Assembly: GCA_002077045.2 (NCBI GenBank)
Contig: KZ111177.1
Location: forward strand, 4,284 to 68,283
Reading direction: 5' to 3'
Length of the DNA stretch: 64,000 bases
Source of the DNA: Rachicladosporium sp. CCFEE 5018
Lineage: Eukaryota; Ascomycota; Dothideomycetes; Cladosporiales; Cladosporiaceae
Under the pieces are notes generated by a model. That model was given only the letters and a program-made list of their open reading frames with translations, searched no databases and was not told the DNA's origin. The first letter of the stretch is position 1; the number at the start of each line of letters is the position of its first letter. This document shows positions 20,599 to 31,166 of this stretch, piece after piece. The position numbers and the translations under genes were made by a program.

Positions 20599-20883
20599 GA
20601 TTGGGCTGATGATAGTGATGAACTTTGCAGTAGGGCGAAATCGAGTCGTCACCAATGCGCTGCACTCAAAGATTCCAACGCTGTCCCATTGCACATCTGA
20701 GGTCGGATTCGAACGCGTGACACGCGTAGAGTGTGATCGCGAACATAAATCTGATGACTCAGCGAACACTTTCTGCCGAGGCAGTCACGAATGTGAGTTC
20801 ACGCTGGCAGACATCACTAACGATGGCGGGTTCGGTTGTGGTGGACTACGCTCGACCTGCAAACAGCGTATCGCAACGTGATT

Positions 20884-21681
20884 ATGCCTCTCATAACAGT
20901 CCACTTGTTGAAGCTGTCGACGGGCGTGACACCGGCAGCATTCGTACAAGCCATTAGCACCGTCAGCGCACCACTGGTCGCCTCTCGAGTAGTCAGATGG
21001 ATCATCACGCCAGGTAGCCTATCCAAAGACAGGCTGCTGAACACTGCTTGGGATCTACTTGTCATCGTACCATTGTCAGCTCCCATACAAGCTGAACATC
21101 TCACGAAGGATTGGATCACTGAGCAATGGAGCATTACTGCTGGTGCACCCAAGTCACTTGTCAACGGCTTCCACGAGCGCAACGAACGATTGCTTCGACC
21201 ACAGACTGGCGACGTCCCACAATTGACTGGCTCACTGGACAAGCCCCGAATGGCAGGTTCCACTCAGGGCCTCGAGTTGACCAATGACTTGTTGCGATGG
21301 AGCAAAGACTTCAAGCTAGGTCAGGATGGTGCAGTGAGCATGCTCAACCTCCTTGCATTCAAGCCCGGAAAGGCAGCCCACGATAGCTATCTGCGTTACG
21401 GCAAAGCCTTCGCCGAGTCCATTGGTGCCTCTCGAGGGGGGAATGCAAAGATCGTGGGTAAAGTGGTAGCAGGCCAGGGCACTACTGGCGAGGATTCCAG
21501 CGGATGGGATGAAGTGGCATTGGCTCACTATCCAAGCATTCGGCACTTCACCGACATGCTTGCAGGCGAAGACTACCAGGTTGTCAATCATCGAGATCGA
21601 CTGCCTTCGCTTCGCGACACCTGCATTCTCTGCACGACTGAGCTGGATCCTGACCTGCGGCAGACGAGGGCCAGGCTTTGA
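20884..21681 (+). CDS. Conserved hypothetical protein, DUF1330-like (copy B)
   Basis: 265 codons, same start (MPLITVHLLKLSTGVTPAAF) and end as copy A. The few replacements include Ala/Thr near residue 26, Met/Thr near 76, Val/Ile near 79 and Ser/Gly near 231, all outside the best-conserved barrel strands. In-frame codons upstream begin with TTG and interrupt at a stop in copy A, so they are not counted. Confidence 0.75.
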   Translation: MPLITVHLLKLSTGVTPAAFVQAISTVSAPLVASRVVRWIITPGSLSKDRLLNTAWDLLVIVPLSAPIQAEHLTKDWITEQWSITAGAPKSLVNGFHERNERLLRPQTGDVPQLTGSLDKPRMAGSTQGLELTNDLLRWSKDFKLGQDGAVSMLNLLAFKPGKAAHDSYLRYGKAFAESIGASRGGNAKIVGKVVAGQGTTGEDSSGWDEVALAHYPSIRHFTDMLAGEDYQVVNHRDRLPSLRDTCILCTTELDPDLRQTRARL

Positions 21682-23146
21682 ACTCCATAGTGGAAGGACG
21701 AGGTCAGCGGCGGACTCTCTCGAATCGGGAAGATATCATCTGTATGGAGACATTTGACTGTCGCAGAACTTATGCAAGCGCTCTTGGGTGTACGGTGTCG
21801 ATGTTCGTATGTCTGTGCAGGGTGTGCCTTTAATCAGCTCGATCAAGGTGCTTCCAGCCACTCTTCAGCTATCTCGAAGACCAGACCTGTTGGCTCAAAT
21901 TTCGACTTATACAGAGACATGCGAAGATACTACTTCACGTGCGAATGCTCCTGCACCAATCCGTCCAAGACATTGGCTTCAGCACGTTCGCAAGCGCTTA
22001 CGCGTTCAGCGCTCAAGCAGTCTCTTCGCAGAACGTCCAAATTTAGGTCGCTGTCGAGACCGCGGACTCGCGCTTTTGTCGCAACTGTGTCGTTTCACGC
22101 TGTCAGTCCCTTGCGCCTCGAAAGTAAGATTGACAGGTAGTGATGTCGTGCATCGACGTCTTCGGTGTGAGCGCCGTACAGCATGGCAAGGTGCGTCATG
22201 CACAGCGGGTGCCTTGCAGGAATTGACGGCACAACGGGCCAGGAACGAGCGTTGACAACGGCCGCTAACCTTCGCTAACCCGCTCTCAACATCTTCTAAT
22301 CTCGTCGTCCACGCGCGGCCATTCGTGGACGCAACACGAGTGCGCCTCGGCAACTACCAGAATGGGAAGTCTGTGCCGTGGCTATTGATCTGCGATCCGA
22401 GGAGCGCGTGCGGAGGCGCCATAAACGACAGCGTGGCGTCACGAACACGAGTTGTGCCGCTTGTACAGACGAGACGACGATGTAACGTTTGATGAGGTGT
22501 GGAAGATCATTGCGGTGGCAAAGCCGCACATTCGCACGCCGGGGAGATGAAGCGCGGCTCCGACGCAGCCAAACAGTGTTCAGAAGGTCACTCGATCCAG
22601 CGACCCAGTCTGGGGTACCCTCGACGTCGTGTCGCGTGAGCGGCGCAAGACGACGAATCACCATGCTTCACAAGTGAACTCATGTGAACGCGTTATCGGC
22701 GCATCGCACCACTGACATCCTGACGAGCCGTTGGTGATACAGGCTGTGGCACGACAGGCGAGCCGGCGTCTCCATTTCTCGTGTCATCAAAGAACATGCA
22801 ACCTCCACACCGAGGGTGGCCGTCCTTCTGCGGCGATCCAGGACAACCCCAATGAACGCTAGAGAAGGCTGCGCAAGCGGCACCGGTCAGAGCCGGGCTC
22901 TAGTCAGGGGAATTGACGTCGCATGGCCACGATTGGTGACTCTTGGTTTCTTAGCGCCCCATCGCGAATGTCCACATCGGACGAAGTAGGTTTCCTTATA
23001 GGTACTGTCGCACTGCGATTCTGCTCATGCTTTCCGCACTTCATCCACGCCTAATCAACCAATTCACTACAGTCACTCGTTCAGAGCAACAAACAGCATC
23101 CAATACTACCACCAAAAATCAAAACTACCACTTTAATACCGCCGAC
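21682..23146. other. Intergenic, 1.46 kb, no supported gene (copy B)
   Basis: Aligns with 1907-3363 of copy A apart from an extra GTGGACGC next to 22325, which breaks the long minus-strand frame seen in copy A. This is evidence that that frame is not coding. Confidence 0.6.
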
Positions 23147-23712
23147 ATGCGCTCTTCCATCATCGCCGCTTCTTTCGCCGCCGTCGCATCGGCTTCGTGG
23201 GCTCCGCCTGCCAACGGCACTGCGCCCGTCTACGTGACGGACGTCGTGACCGCTTACACCACCTACTGCCCGGAGGCCACCCAGATCACCCACGCCGGCC
23301 AGACCTACACCGTTTCGTCCGCGACCACCCTGACGATCACCAACTGCCCCGGCGGCTGCACGATCACGCGCCCGGTGACCTCGTAAGTCGCAACACTTTG
23401 ACGCATAGTGTGTCGCATCGATCACTAACAATTAGTAGCAGCACCCCGGTCGCACCAGTGCCATACACCACCCCGGTCGCACCCGTGCCATACACCACCC
23501 CGGTCGCGCCTGCGCCAGTTCCATCCGGTGCTCCCCCAGCGCCTCCTGCCAACGGCACCGTCCCGGTCTACCCCACTGGCACTGCTGCGCCAACCAAGAG
23601 CACCAGCACTCCCAGCGCTAGCCCGATTGTCCCGTACACCGGCGCTGCCAGCAAGGCATCCGCTGGCGTTGCCGGCCTCTTGGCTGTCTTCGGTCTCGCT
23701 GCTCTGTTGTAG
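23147..23712 (+). CDS. Small GPI-anchored cell-wall protein, CCG-6-like (copy B)
   Basis: Exons 23147-23382 and about 23436-23712, about 170 residues, nearly identical to copy A: signal peptide, Cys-containing VVTAYTTYCPEAT domain, PVAPVPYTT repeats and GPI-type tail. The donor is GTAAGT here and GTGAGT in copy A, both functional forms. Two near-perfect copies with a conserved intron support a working gene. Confidence 0.85.
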
Positions 23713-24636
23713 ATGATTGACTGAAAGGGAGCTGAGAGAGATGAGAGTGAAGTGAGAGGGCGGTTCATGTCTTACGGCATTTCGGCAAGGGTTGGGCTAA
23801 GTGTGGGTTATTCATTAGAAGTTTGTCTGTACCCCAGACCATCTGTAATCTTCGAAATATAATACTTGCGGTATCAAAAGTCGACCTCTGTCTCTATTTT
23901 TGAATCTGTATCCATTCCCATCTCACAGCATGAGACTAGGATGCATCGCACCCGTAGCTGGACCTTGTTTGCCGGGTACTAGTCCGATAAAATCTAACGT
24001 CTGGTGCGTCGATCTCGCATCGCTGCGATAATCTCGCATCGGTCCAGCGTATAGTCGCATCAACTCGAGTCACCACTTACTTGCGAAATTTGATATGCAA
24101 CCCAACGACGTCGCACTGAGATACCCGCCCCATGTGTCGGTAGGATCCCGCATACAACTGATCAGCGTCGAAGGAAGCTCAAGCTTTCCAGCTCCACTGG
24201 CGTCCATCCATTATGTGCTTCCACTCCTTCCCTTGTTCTACATCACGCTACAGGACAGCGCTGCCAGTACTGATTCTACTGCTAGTGTAATTCTCCACCA
24301 CCGCGTGTTGCGCAAACCGTCGCCGCTGCACTGCTACGATGCGATTCCATGATGCGAACGTTCATGATAGTCGCGCTTACGCGCGCGATGACCTGGTTGC
24401 TCTGAAGTCTACTGCATGCTTACTGCGGCTGAAGTGTACAAGTCACAACCCAAACGAGAACTTAGCCCCAAGTGCTTGTGCACACTATCTTCCGCACGAA
24501 GTAGGCAGGTATACGACAGGCCTAGCTGAATAACCCATTACTTGAGCCATTCGGCTCGGCTTGACCTGTAAGCCACTCTGTCTCTCTCCCTCATACAGCA
24601 GCCTCCCACTAGAAACTCACCTGCCCAACCCCGATC
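23713..24636. other. Intergenic, 0.9 kb, no supported gene (copy B)
   Basis: Equivalent to 3930-4843. The stretch just before the acetyltransferase ATG is more diverged between copies, with several small indels (net +10 bases in B). Confidence 0.6.
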
Positions 24637-25366
24637 ATGGCTTCAGCCACCTCCCTCCCCCCAAACCTCCACATCCGTCCAGCAACAGAAGCAGATATTC
24701 CATCCCTCACGTCTATCTTCTACACCTCCTTCGGCCATGCGCCATTCATGGCATATCTCTTTCCCAAGTCGCCCTACTTCGACAAATGGTGGAATGAGGT
24801 CTTCGCGCTTGGCCTGCAGAACCCCACGGATCGCACATTCGTAGTCACAGACTCGAATTCTGGAGACAAGGTAGTGGCGTTCAGTCGCTGGATGGTGCCC
24901 CAGGCCGATGGAAGCTTGGAGAGAAAGTGGCCGGAGGTAGGAGGGGAGGCGTGGACGGATATGGAGGGTGCGGAAGCGTTTCTCGGCGGCATGGGTGGGA
25001 ACCATGAGAAGATTATGGTGAAGCGGCCTCATTACTGTAGGTCATCTTTCCCTGCTGTAAGTCCAATCTCACGACTCTGACGAACATTGGGTAGTCCTCG
25101 AGCTTCTCGGTACAGACAAAGCATACCAACGCCAGGGCATCGCTGGCGCGGTGATCCGCTGGGGCACTGATCAAGCCGATAAAGAGGGATTGGAAACGTA
25201 TCTGGACGCTAGTGAGGAGGGAAGGGAGTACTACATCAGGCGGCATGACTTTGTGCTGAAGGGCGAGATTCCGATCCCAAGTCGGCCTGACAGCTACGGG
25301 GAGTTTCAGTGTGTGAGCGTTTTGAGGCAGCCGAGGAAGTCTGAGGGCAACGGACGTGCGCGTTGA
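24637..25366 (+). CDS. GNAT-family N-acetyltransferase (copy B)
   Basis: Exons 24637-25036 and 25095-25366, 223 residues. The first ~40 codons differ from copy A at many positions (e.g. EADIPSLTSIFYTSFG against ESDIPSLTANFYTSFG) while exon 2 is almost identical, another sign of mosaic divergence. The acetyl-CoA loop YQRQGIAGAV is intact (final Leu to Val). Confidence 0.87.
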
Positions 25367-25486
25367 TAGATGCAATCCTGGCATGGGACGTGGGTTTCCA
25401 AGGCTGATAAATGTCGAAGCCATGGGTCCCAGCCTTTTGATATGGCTCTACCTAATGCCATGCCATCTGGCGATCTTTTGGTCCAT

Positions 25487-26212
25487 CTATGCCTTGGAGC
25501 GCCACTGCTGCAGCTCACTCTCCTCGATATGCCTCAGTTTATTCACGTTCGCCGTCTGTCCCGTCACCATGCCCTTCGCAACTTCAATCGCCTGGCCCAC
25601 CATCGTAGCGCCACTTGCGGAGTACTGGATCGTGTTGCTCTTGATCTTGATGATGCCGATCCTGGGATCCTCTGGTCCACCATCGTGCTTGCCATCGCCG
25701 AGGTCGCCGAGCCATGCCTTGAGCGATGGAGAGTAGTACTTGCGGACCTTCTCGCGGTCGGTCTCGATGTTGGCGGTGCCGGAGATGGAGGCCCACTCGC
25801 CGGAGTTGTTTATGAAGCCTACGTTCACTTCGCTGTGGGCGTCGAGGTCGTCGGTCTTGCCGGACTCGGTGTTGGTGTGGAAGAGGAGGTCGACGCCGTT
25901 ACCCTCCTGTCTTAGAAGTCAGTATTCGGTACCAGCATAGTAAGTGATCAACCAGCGTGACGTGCCTTCGCGGCTAGGGCCATCGCCCTGGCAGCCAGCT
26001 TGCCATCCGGCGTACGGGTGGTAAGGAGACAGATCTTCGTCTTCTCGATAAATGTCGTGAAGTCCTTCACCTTCTCGTCGAGCGACGGCTCATCCTTGTT
26101 CTTGGCCGTGTAGGGATCCGCCGTCTTCGACCTTTGCCACACTGTAAGCGTCGTTCCGTTTTCTTCGATTTCCCCATGCAACTCACCCGGTATCGGCATT
26201 GGAGTAAGACAT
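25487..26212 (-). CDS. Bli-3-like protein, GSP26 fold (copy B)
   Basis: Exons 26187-26212, 25966-26131 and 25487-25906, 203 residues. Exon 2 is preceded by one more base in the intron than in copy A. Using the AAG acceptor next to 26131 keeps MSYSNADTG joined in frame to SKTADPY in both copies, whereas the upstream CAG would break copy B. The GC-AG second intron (donor AAG|GCACGT) is conserved. Small replacements (Val/Thr in ADPYVAKNK, Arg/Lys in ETDRERV, Asn/Ser in QYSANGA) do not touch the core. Confidence 0.8.
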
Positions 26213-26675
26213 GGCTGGTCGTGTGGTGGTGAAGTGGCGAAATGTGGTGGTTCGCTGCTTGGGAGTCTGGAAAGCTGGCGATCTGATCAGTCGCGCAGTC
26301 TTTGATGTCGATATGAACAAACGCCTCCGTGCAAGTGTGAGGGATCGGTAGAGTGGGGTCGAAAGCATTGCAGTCTTGGGTCGAGACAAGGGCGATGGTG
26401 CTTCCAGTTGCCTTCTTGAGATATCTAGAACTTACCTGGATCGTTGTCTGAGATTCAAAGCGAAGTTCGTCGATTGAAGTGCCTGTGCTTACCCTTTGAT
26501 ATTTCATCAACGGCTTTCATTCCATTCACCTCACGTCATTCGTTAGCGACGTCACGCCAACGGTGGGGCATACAACCGCCTCTCATCGACCCCTCGGCAA
26601 CCGCGCTGGACGATCGGAAAGTCTAAACACTCCATTACAGAACCTCATCTTCATCATCTGCACGTCACAGCAATC

Positions 26676-27347
26676 ATGCACGCCATCAGACGCGCTCGTG
26701 GTATCCTGACTGCCGTTCAACACGGCTCCAGGCTCTCAGCAGCAATCCTCCTACAGCGTGCTTGCATCTACTCACGCACGCCAACGGGCAACGGGGTCCT
26801 TTCAATACTCTTCGCCGTTGCGCATATGCGTCTCCCAAACTCAGCGCAGAGCGCCAGAGTTTGTTCTTTCGACTCCTTGCAGTCTTTGAGCGACGCGGGC
26901 GTCTTGGTGGTGGAGGGATTTTACGAGTTGCCACTTCAAGAATGGTTCTTCGATGTGGAACAGGGTATGACCAAAGATGAGTATTGATCAATGGTCCATC
27001 TCGCCAACGATCTTGTTGGGAAGACTATGAAGGACGTGTATGCAGAATCGCAGAAACAGGCAGATGCAATTGCACGTGGGGTGAGCAGAGCCAACAGACT
27101 CCCAGTTGAAGCCTGGGGAGCGGCCGAACAGCAAGTTTTGCAAGGATGGGACGCGATAACGACGACGGGGAAGCGTGTGGGCGATGGAACGATCTTGACG
27201 ACTCCACAGACGCCGTTGGTTGCAGTAGTAGAGGAGCGTCTGCAACTGGCGTACCCGGACCGCGTTCGACGCGTTCGGGTCCTCAACTACGTCGAGAAGC
27301 TGGTTTCGACAGCACACCACAATGGCCAATACTCGCCTGGCCCGTGA
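26676..27347 (+). pseudogene. Mitochondrial-type gene with a single in-frame TGA (copy B)
   Basis: The ATG at 26676 opens a frame of 103 codons to TGA at 26985-26987; the same frame continues for 119 more codons to 27347. The continuation (DLVGKTMKDVYAESQKQADA, then VVEERLQLAYPDRVRRVRV) aligns end to end with the paralog at 49 kb (VKFLKEAYPGCVQRAVPN), so the TGA lies inside a homologous region. Copy A has the same TGA plus more lesions. The TGA could be a recent nonsense change before the copies split, with copy A decaying further. Function unknown. Confidence 0.65.
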
Positions 27348-28158
27348 CCGCTATGGTGTTGATGATGGAAGTTTGAAGGTATTGTTTGGCGTCCGGCCCA
27401 TACACAATTACCAGCTCGCTGACTTCGTGATGACACTAGAAGCAGACAGTTGAGACCCATGACTCATGTGGGCTTAAGAGATCCTACTACGCTGGCTCGC
27501 AGTGCGACGGCTAACTTGCCTAAGCGTGGTCGCCGTCAGATGCCCTTCGAGTGGGACAATGCGCCTTTGTGATAGCAGGGCTATCGACTTGCCGCCCTCT
27601 TGACGCATAGTGCACAGAGGCTGGGCACATGTCGAGCAGTTGCTCATCAATGACCGACCTAGACTCAATCAAAGAATGAGAGATCCCACAAATATAATAC
27701 AGCTTCGTTCTCACTCCCCGAACGCAGTGTGCACGTGCGAAACCCAGGGAGCAATAGCCTACACAGCAACTGACTGCTCTCTAGCAGTTCCGATCCCTTC
27801 ATGTATAGTAATTAGTACACGTATCTTGCCTGCAGTGCCAGCGCCTCCTTCAGCCAAACACTTTGGAGTTCGTACCATATGTGACGTTAATCTGGGACTC
27901 CGTAATCGCAGATCACGTTTGAGATGTACACGGCGTGCAATTTTGTGGTGGAGTCGTCTCCATGCTTCTTCAGATCCTCATGTCCAACCAGAAAGCTGAT
28001 GCCTACCGACCAACATACGCTGTGGCACAGCGCCAACGTCACCGTCATTCTGATCGATGGCACAAAGAATATACACACACCGTGATCCACTACTTCGCGA
28101 CGTGTTGGTAGGCAGACCCTCATTTTCTACCATGCTTTGCTCCTGCACCTGAGTAACA
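27348..28158. other. Intergenic, 0.8 kb, no supported gene (copy B)
   Basis: Equivalent to 7451-8339 of copy A. Nothing recognisable apart from the expected promoter region of the hydrolase gene. Confidence 0.55.
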
Positions 28159-29926
28159 ATGCTTATCCACAACTCCCTCCCCAACTACGTCTTCATCCGC
28201 AGCGCCATCTTCTTCCTCCGCAGCATAACGCCCTTGAGTATCCTCTATACGATCGTAGTGGTTCCCACCGCTATCGCCATAGCCGTCAGAAATCCCTCAA
28301 GTCCCCGCGCTCCTCGGATCCTCGTCCCGTTGGTTGTAGGAATTTACCCTTTCGCCGAATCGCTATTCTACCTTCTCGCCTACCTTCCGTTGAGATCGCG
28401 ACTCCAGGCGCCAGCTACACATCCCGTGGCACACGGCCTCAAGGAACGAAACCTACTTTTCGCCCGGATCCTTGGGAGTGTGACTGATGTCCGCCGGTAT
28501 CTGTCTGGCTGGTTCTATGGCGTACCTATCGAGGAGATCTCGAGACAGGGTGTCAGAGACTTCGTGGCGTGGTCACTACTGAACGAGCACTACGAGGCTC
28601 TCACGTCTGTTTTGGAAGCTGAGATCGAAGGCTACGTTGACGAGCTGCAGGGGAGGCTTAAGGTGGACTTACGGGATGGAGTGACCGGCGCGAAGCCATT
28701 GCGGACCACGTTCGATGAGGTCAGGATGGCGCATCGGCCGTTGATGTGGCATGGTGTACGTGATTTGATGATTGTCCATCGACCACACTGCTCTGTGCTG
28801 ACGAAGCAGTAGATCGTAGGAGTCATTGACGCGTTCGTCCATATCCGCATGCTGTTAGCCTCCTTCGCGTACTACCGACCTGCCCTCACCACAACACTCT
28901 CCGTCTTCCCACCTCGCCCCTTAGCTCTACTGGGTAACAAGCAGAGCAATCCGGGACCACTGGCGTACTGGTACCGCCCTCACACCTCCACCACCAAACT
29001 CCCCGTGGTCTTCCTCCACGGCATCGGTGTCGGACTGTACACTTACGTCGACTTCCTGAACCAAATCAACGCCTCTGTGCGCGGCGGTGACAAAGATGCG
29101 CTCCTTGAGGAAGGACAGATTGGCCTGATAGTCGTCGAGATCCTGCCCATCAGCGCCCGGATCTGCGCTCCAGCTCTGACGACGCCGGAGATGAAAGCTG
29201 CGCTGCATGAGATACTGGAGACTCATGGCTGGAATGATTTCGTACTTGTTGGGCACTCGTGAGTCAAATCTCTCCCTCCAAATTTTCGAACGAAATTGCT
29301 GACAGTATCGTACAGCTACGGCACAGCCCTCGCCTCGACCCTCCTCCGCGATCCCCTCTGGACGTCCCGCATAAAAGCCACAATGCTGTTGGATCCGATC
29401 TGCTTCCTTCTCCACCTCCCGGATATAGCGTATAACTTTGTGAGTCTCCCCTCATTCATCCCCTCTATCCATCCTTTCATCTGCGATACTCGCAGGCTAA
29501 CGTATCTCCCAGACCCGCCGCCCACCCCACAACGCAGCAGAACACATGCTGCAATACTTCTCCTCCCTAGACCCTCTCATCTCACACACGCTGTCGCGGC
29601 GCTTCTTCTGGAGCGAGTATAGTCTCTGGCTCGAGGACCTTCCATCTACGCTGCCAATTGTCATTACACTGAGTGGGGTCGATTTGATCGTGCCGGTGAG
29701 GGAGGTGGGTGCTTATCTCACGGCCGGGGAGCTGGAGACGGGGGACGTGGACGGGGCCAAGGGGAAGAGGGGGAGGGATGTGAGGACGTGGCAGGAGGGG
29801 AGCAGGCAAGTGCTGTGGTTTGATGGGCTGAATCATGCGGGATTGTTTGCTGAGGGGTGGGCGAGAGAGAAGGTGGCAGGCATTGTGAGGGATTTGTGCG
29901 GCGAAGCTGTGGGAAGGGAGATGTAG
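28159..29926 (+). CDS. Alpha/beta-hydrolase fold protein (copy B, four exons)
   Basis: Exons 28159-28755, 28813-29258, 29316-29439 and 29513-29926, 526 residues, the same length as copy A. Intron 2 (29259-29315, 57 bases, donor GTGAGT, GCTGAC branch, TACAG acceptor) splits the Ser codon of GHSYG (TC|C). Copy A has no intron there and uses AGC. Intron 3 has a normal GTGAGT donor and a GCTAAC branch, unlike copy A. The oxyanion HGIGVG, nucleophile GHSYG, acid DLIVP and late His are all intact. A membrane-associated lipase- or esterase-like role is possible but the substrate is unknown. Confidence 0.85.
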
Positions 29927-30065
29927 ATAGGACAGAACGACAACGATGAATTCTAGCACGCATATCCTTCGCCGAGAAAGGCATTCGACCTGCCCACGAG
30001 TACACCCAAGCAGAGTGTTATTGGTACACTGAGCCACTATAACGTCGCTAAAAGCTACTGTTCCA

Positions 30066-31166
30066 TCAAGTTGGCCGACCGCCATGCAACTCACTCATCA
30101 GCGTCTCCAGACTGCCCGCTGAGTTCTGCTGCCCACCAGGCGGCGGCGCCGGCGCAGAGCCTAGAGCATTGCTGTCTGAGGCCTCGCCACCTGGAACATC
30201 GCTGCCTGGCCGTATCTGCGAGGCAAGCCGCGTATCTCTGCGCTTGTCCTCGCCCTGGGCTGCGCTAGCGCCCTCGACACCAGTCTGCTGCTGTTGCTGC
30301 TGCTGCTGCTGCACAGGCCCAGCGTCAAAGACGAATTGCTCATCCTGGCGATCCGGCACCGTAGCGCTAAAGTCAAAGGTAAAGTCCTCTGCGAAGGCCC
30401 CCAGTCCCAGATCCGGTAGGGGTGCTGCGTTGCCGCCGCTGGCGTTTGGCGCAGCGGCTTCGACATCCAGAATCTCATGGAGGAGCGGGACGGTTCGGCC
30501 GAGTTGCTCGACGACTGTGTCGTATTCAGTATCGATATTCTGAGTCGCAGCGTTATAAGCCTGGGACCCGACCTGCGCAGGCGGGATGTTTGGTAGTGTA
30601 TTGTTCCCGATCTGGGCGGAACCTGAATGCCCGACAGTACCGAAAGAGATGCTACCATCTAGATTGCCACGCCCGGTATTAAAGATAGCTTGAATAGCAG
30701 CTTCGTTGTCCGGAGTTGTGGACGAAGTCGCCCAAGCCGCAGCATCGACAGGCACATTGTTCTACATTTGTCCCTGAATCCCGGTCCCGTTCGCGCTCCC
30801 TGCTGGCCTACCGACTCCAACATCTATGCCGTGCCCCGTGGGAGCTCCATTCTGCATCGCGGCCTCTCGAGCCTGGGGCACCGTGGGACCTCCCGAGCTG
30901 TTCCGCATCGCGCTATGTCCTATCTGACCAGACCGTGATCCCACATCCCAAGGTAACACGACCTCTTTCGCCCAGCCGCCAGGTCTGGAATCGAGGACAG
31001 CCTGGAACGCAGCCTCGCTTTTCCGAGTGGAATTCAAAGAGTCCATCCAAGCCGCTCGAGTCGCGGCGTTCGAAGCCACCGGTCCCTGCAGGCCAGGCCG
31101 GGTCCCAGACCCTAGCCCTGCTGCGCCATACTTTCCAAACTCCACCAAATTGGGAAACTCGGCTGC
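30066..31166 (-). pseudogene. Open frame behind the SSR4 stop, interrupted by a nonsense codon (copy B)
   Basis: Same frame as in copy A, but CAG has become TAG at 30762-30764, cutting it into about 134 and 232 codons. The other differences are in-frame: four residues deleted (AFDLRF to AF) and a Gln run expanded from five to nine. If the frame is a readthrough extension or separate gene, copy B makes a shortened product; if it is untranslated, the stop is neutral. Confidence 0.4.
30285..30311. repeat. CTG/CAG-type trinucleotide run, nine units (five in copy A at 10440-10454)
   Basis: Read on the minus strand it codes nine Gln in the frame behind SSR4. One unit is TTG (CAA). The length difference between copies is a simple in-frame slippage polymorphism. 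Confidence 0.9.

Noticed and set aside
20698..20725. GGATTCGAACGCG, like a tRNA T-loop on the minus strand
   Set aside because: The T stem does not pair and no acceptor, D or anticodon arm is present.
19258..20769. A 503-codon minus-strand frame running through the N gap
   Set aside because: It joins the MSH2 N-terminus to an out-of-frame RAS2 shadow through 100 unknown bases; it is not a gene fusion.
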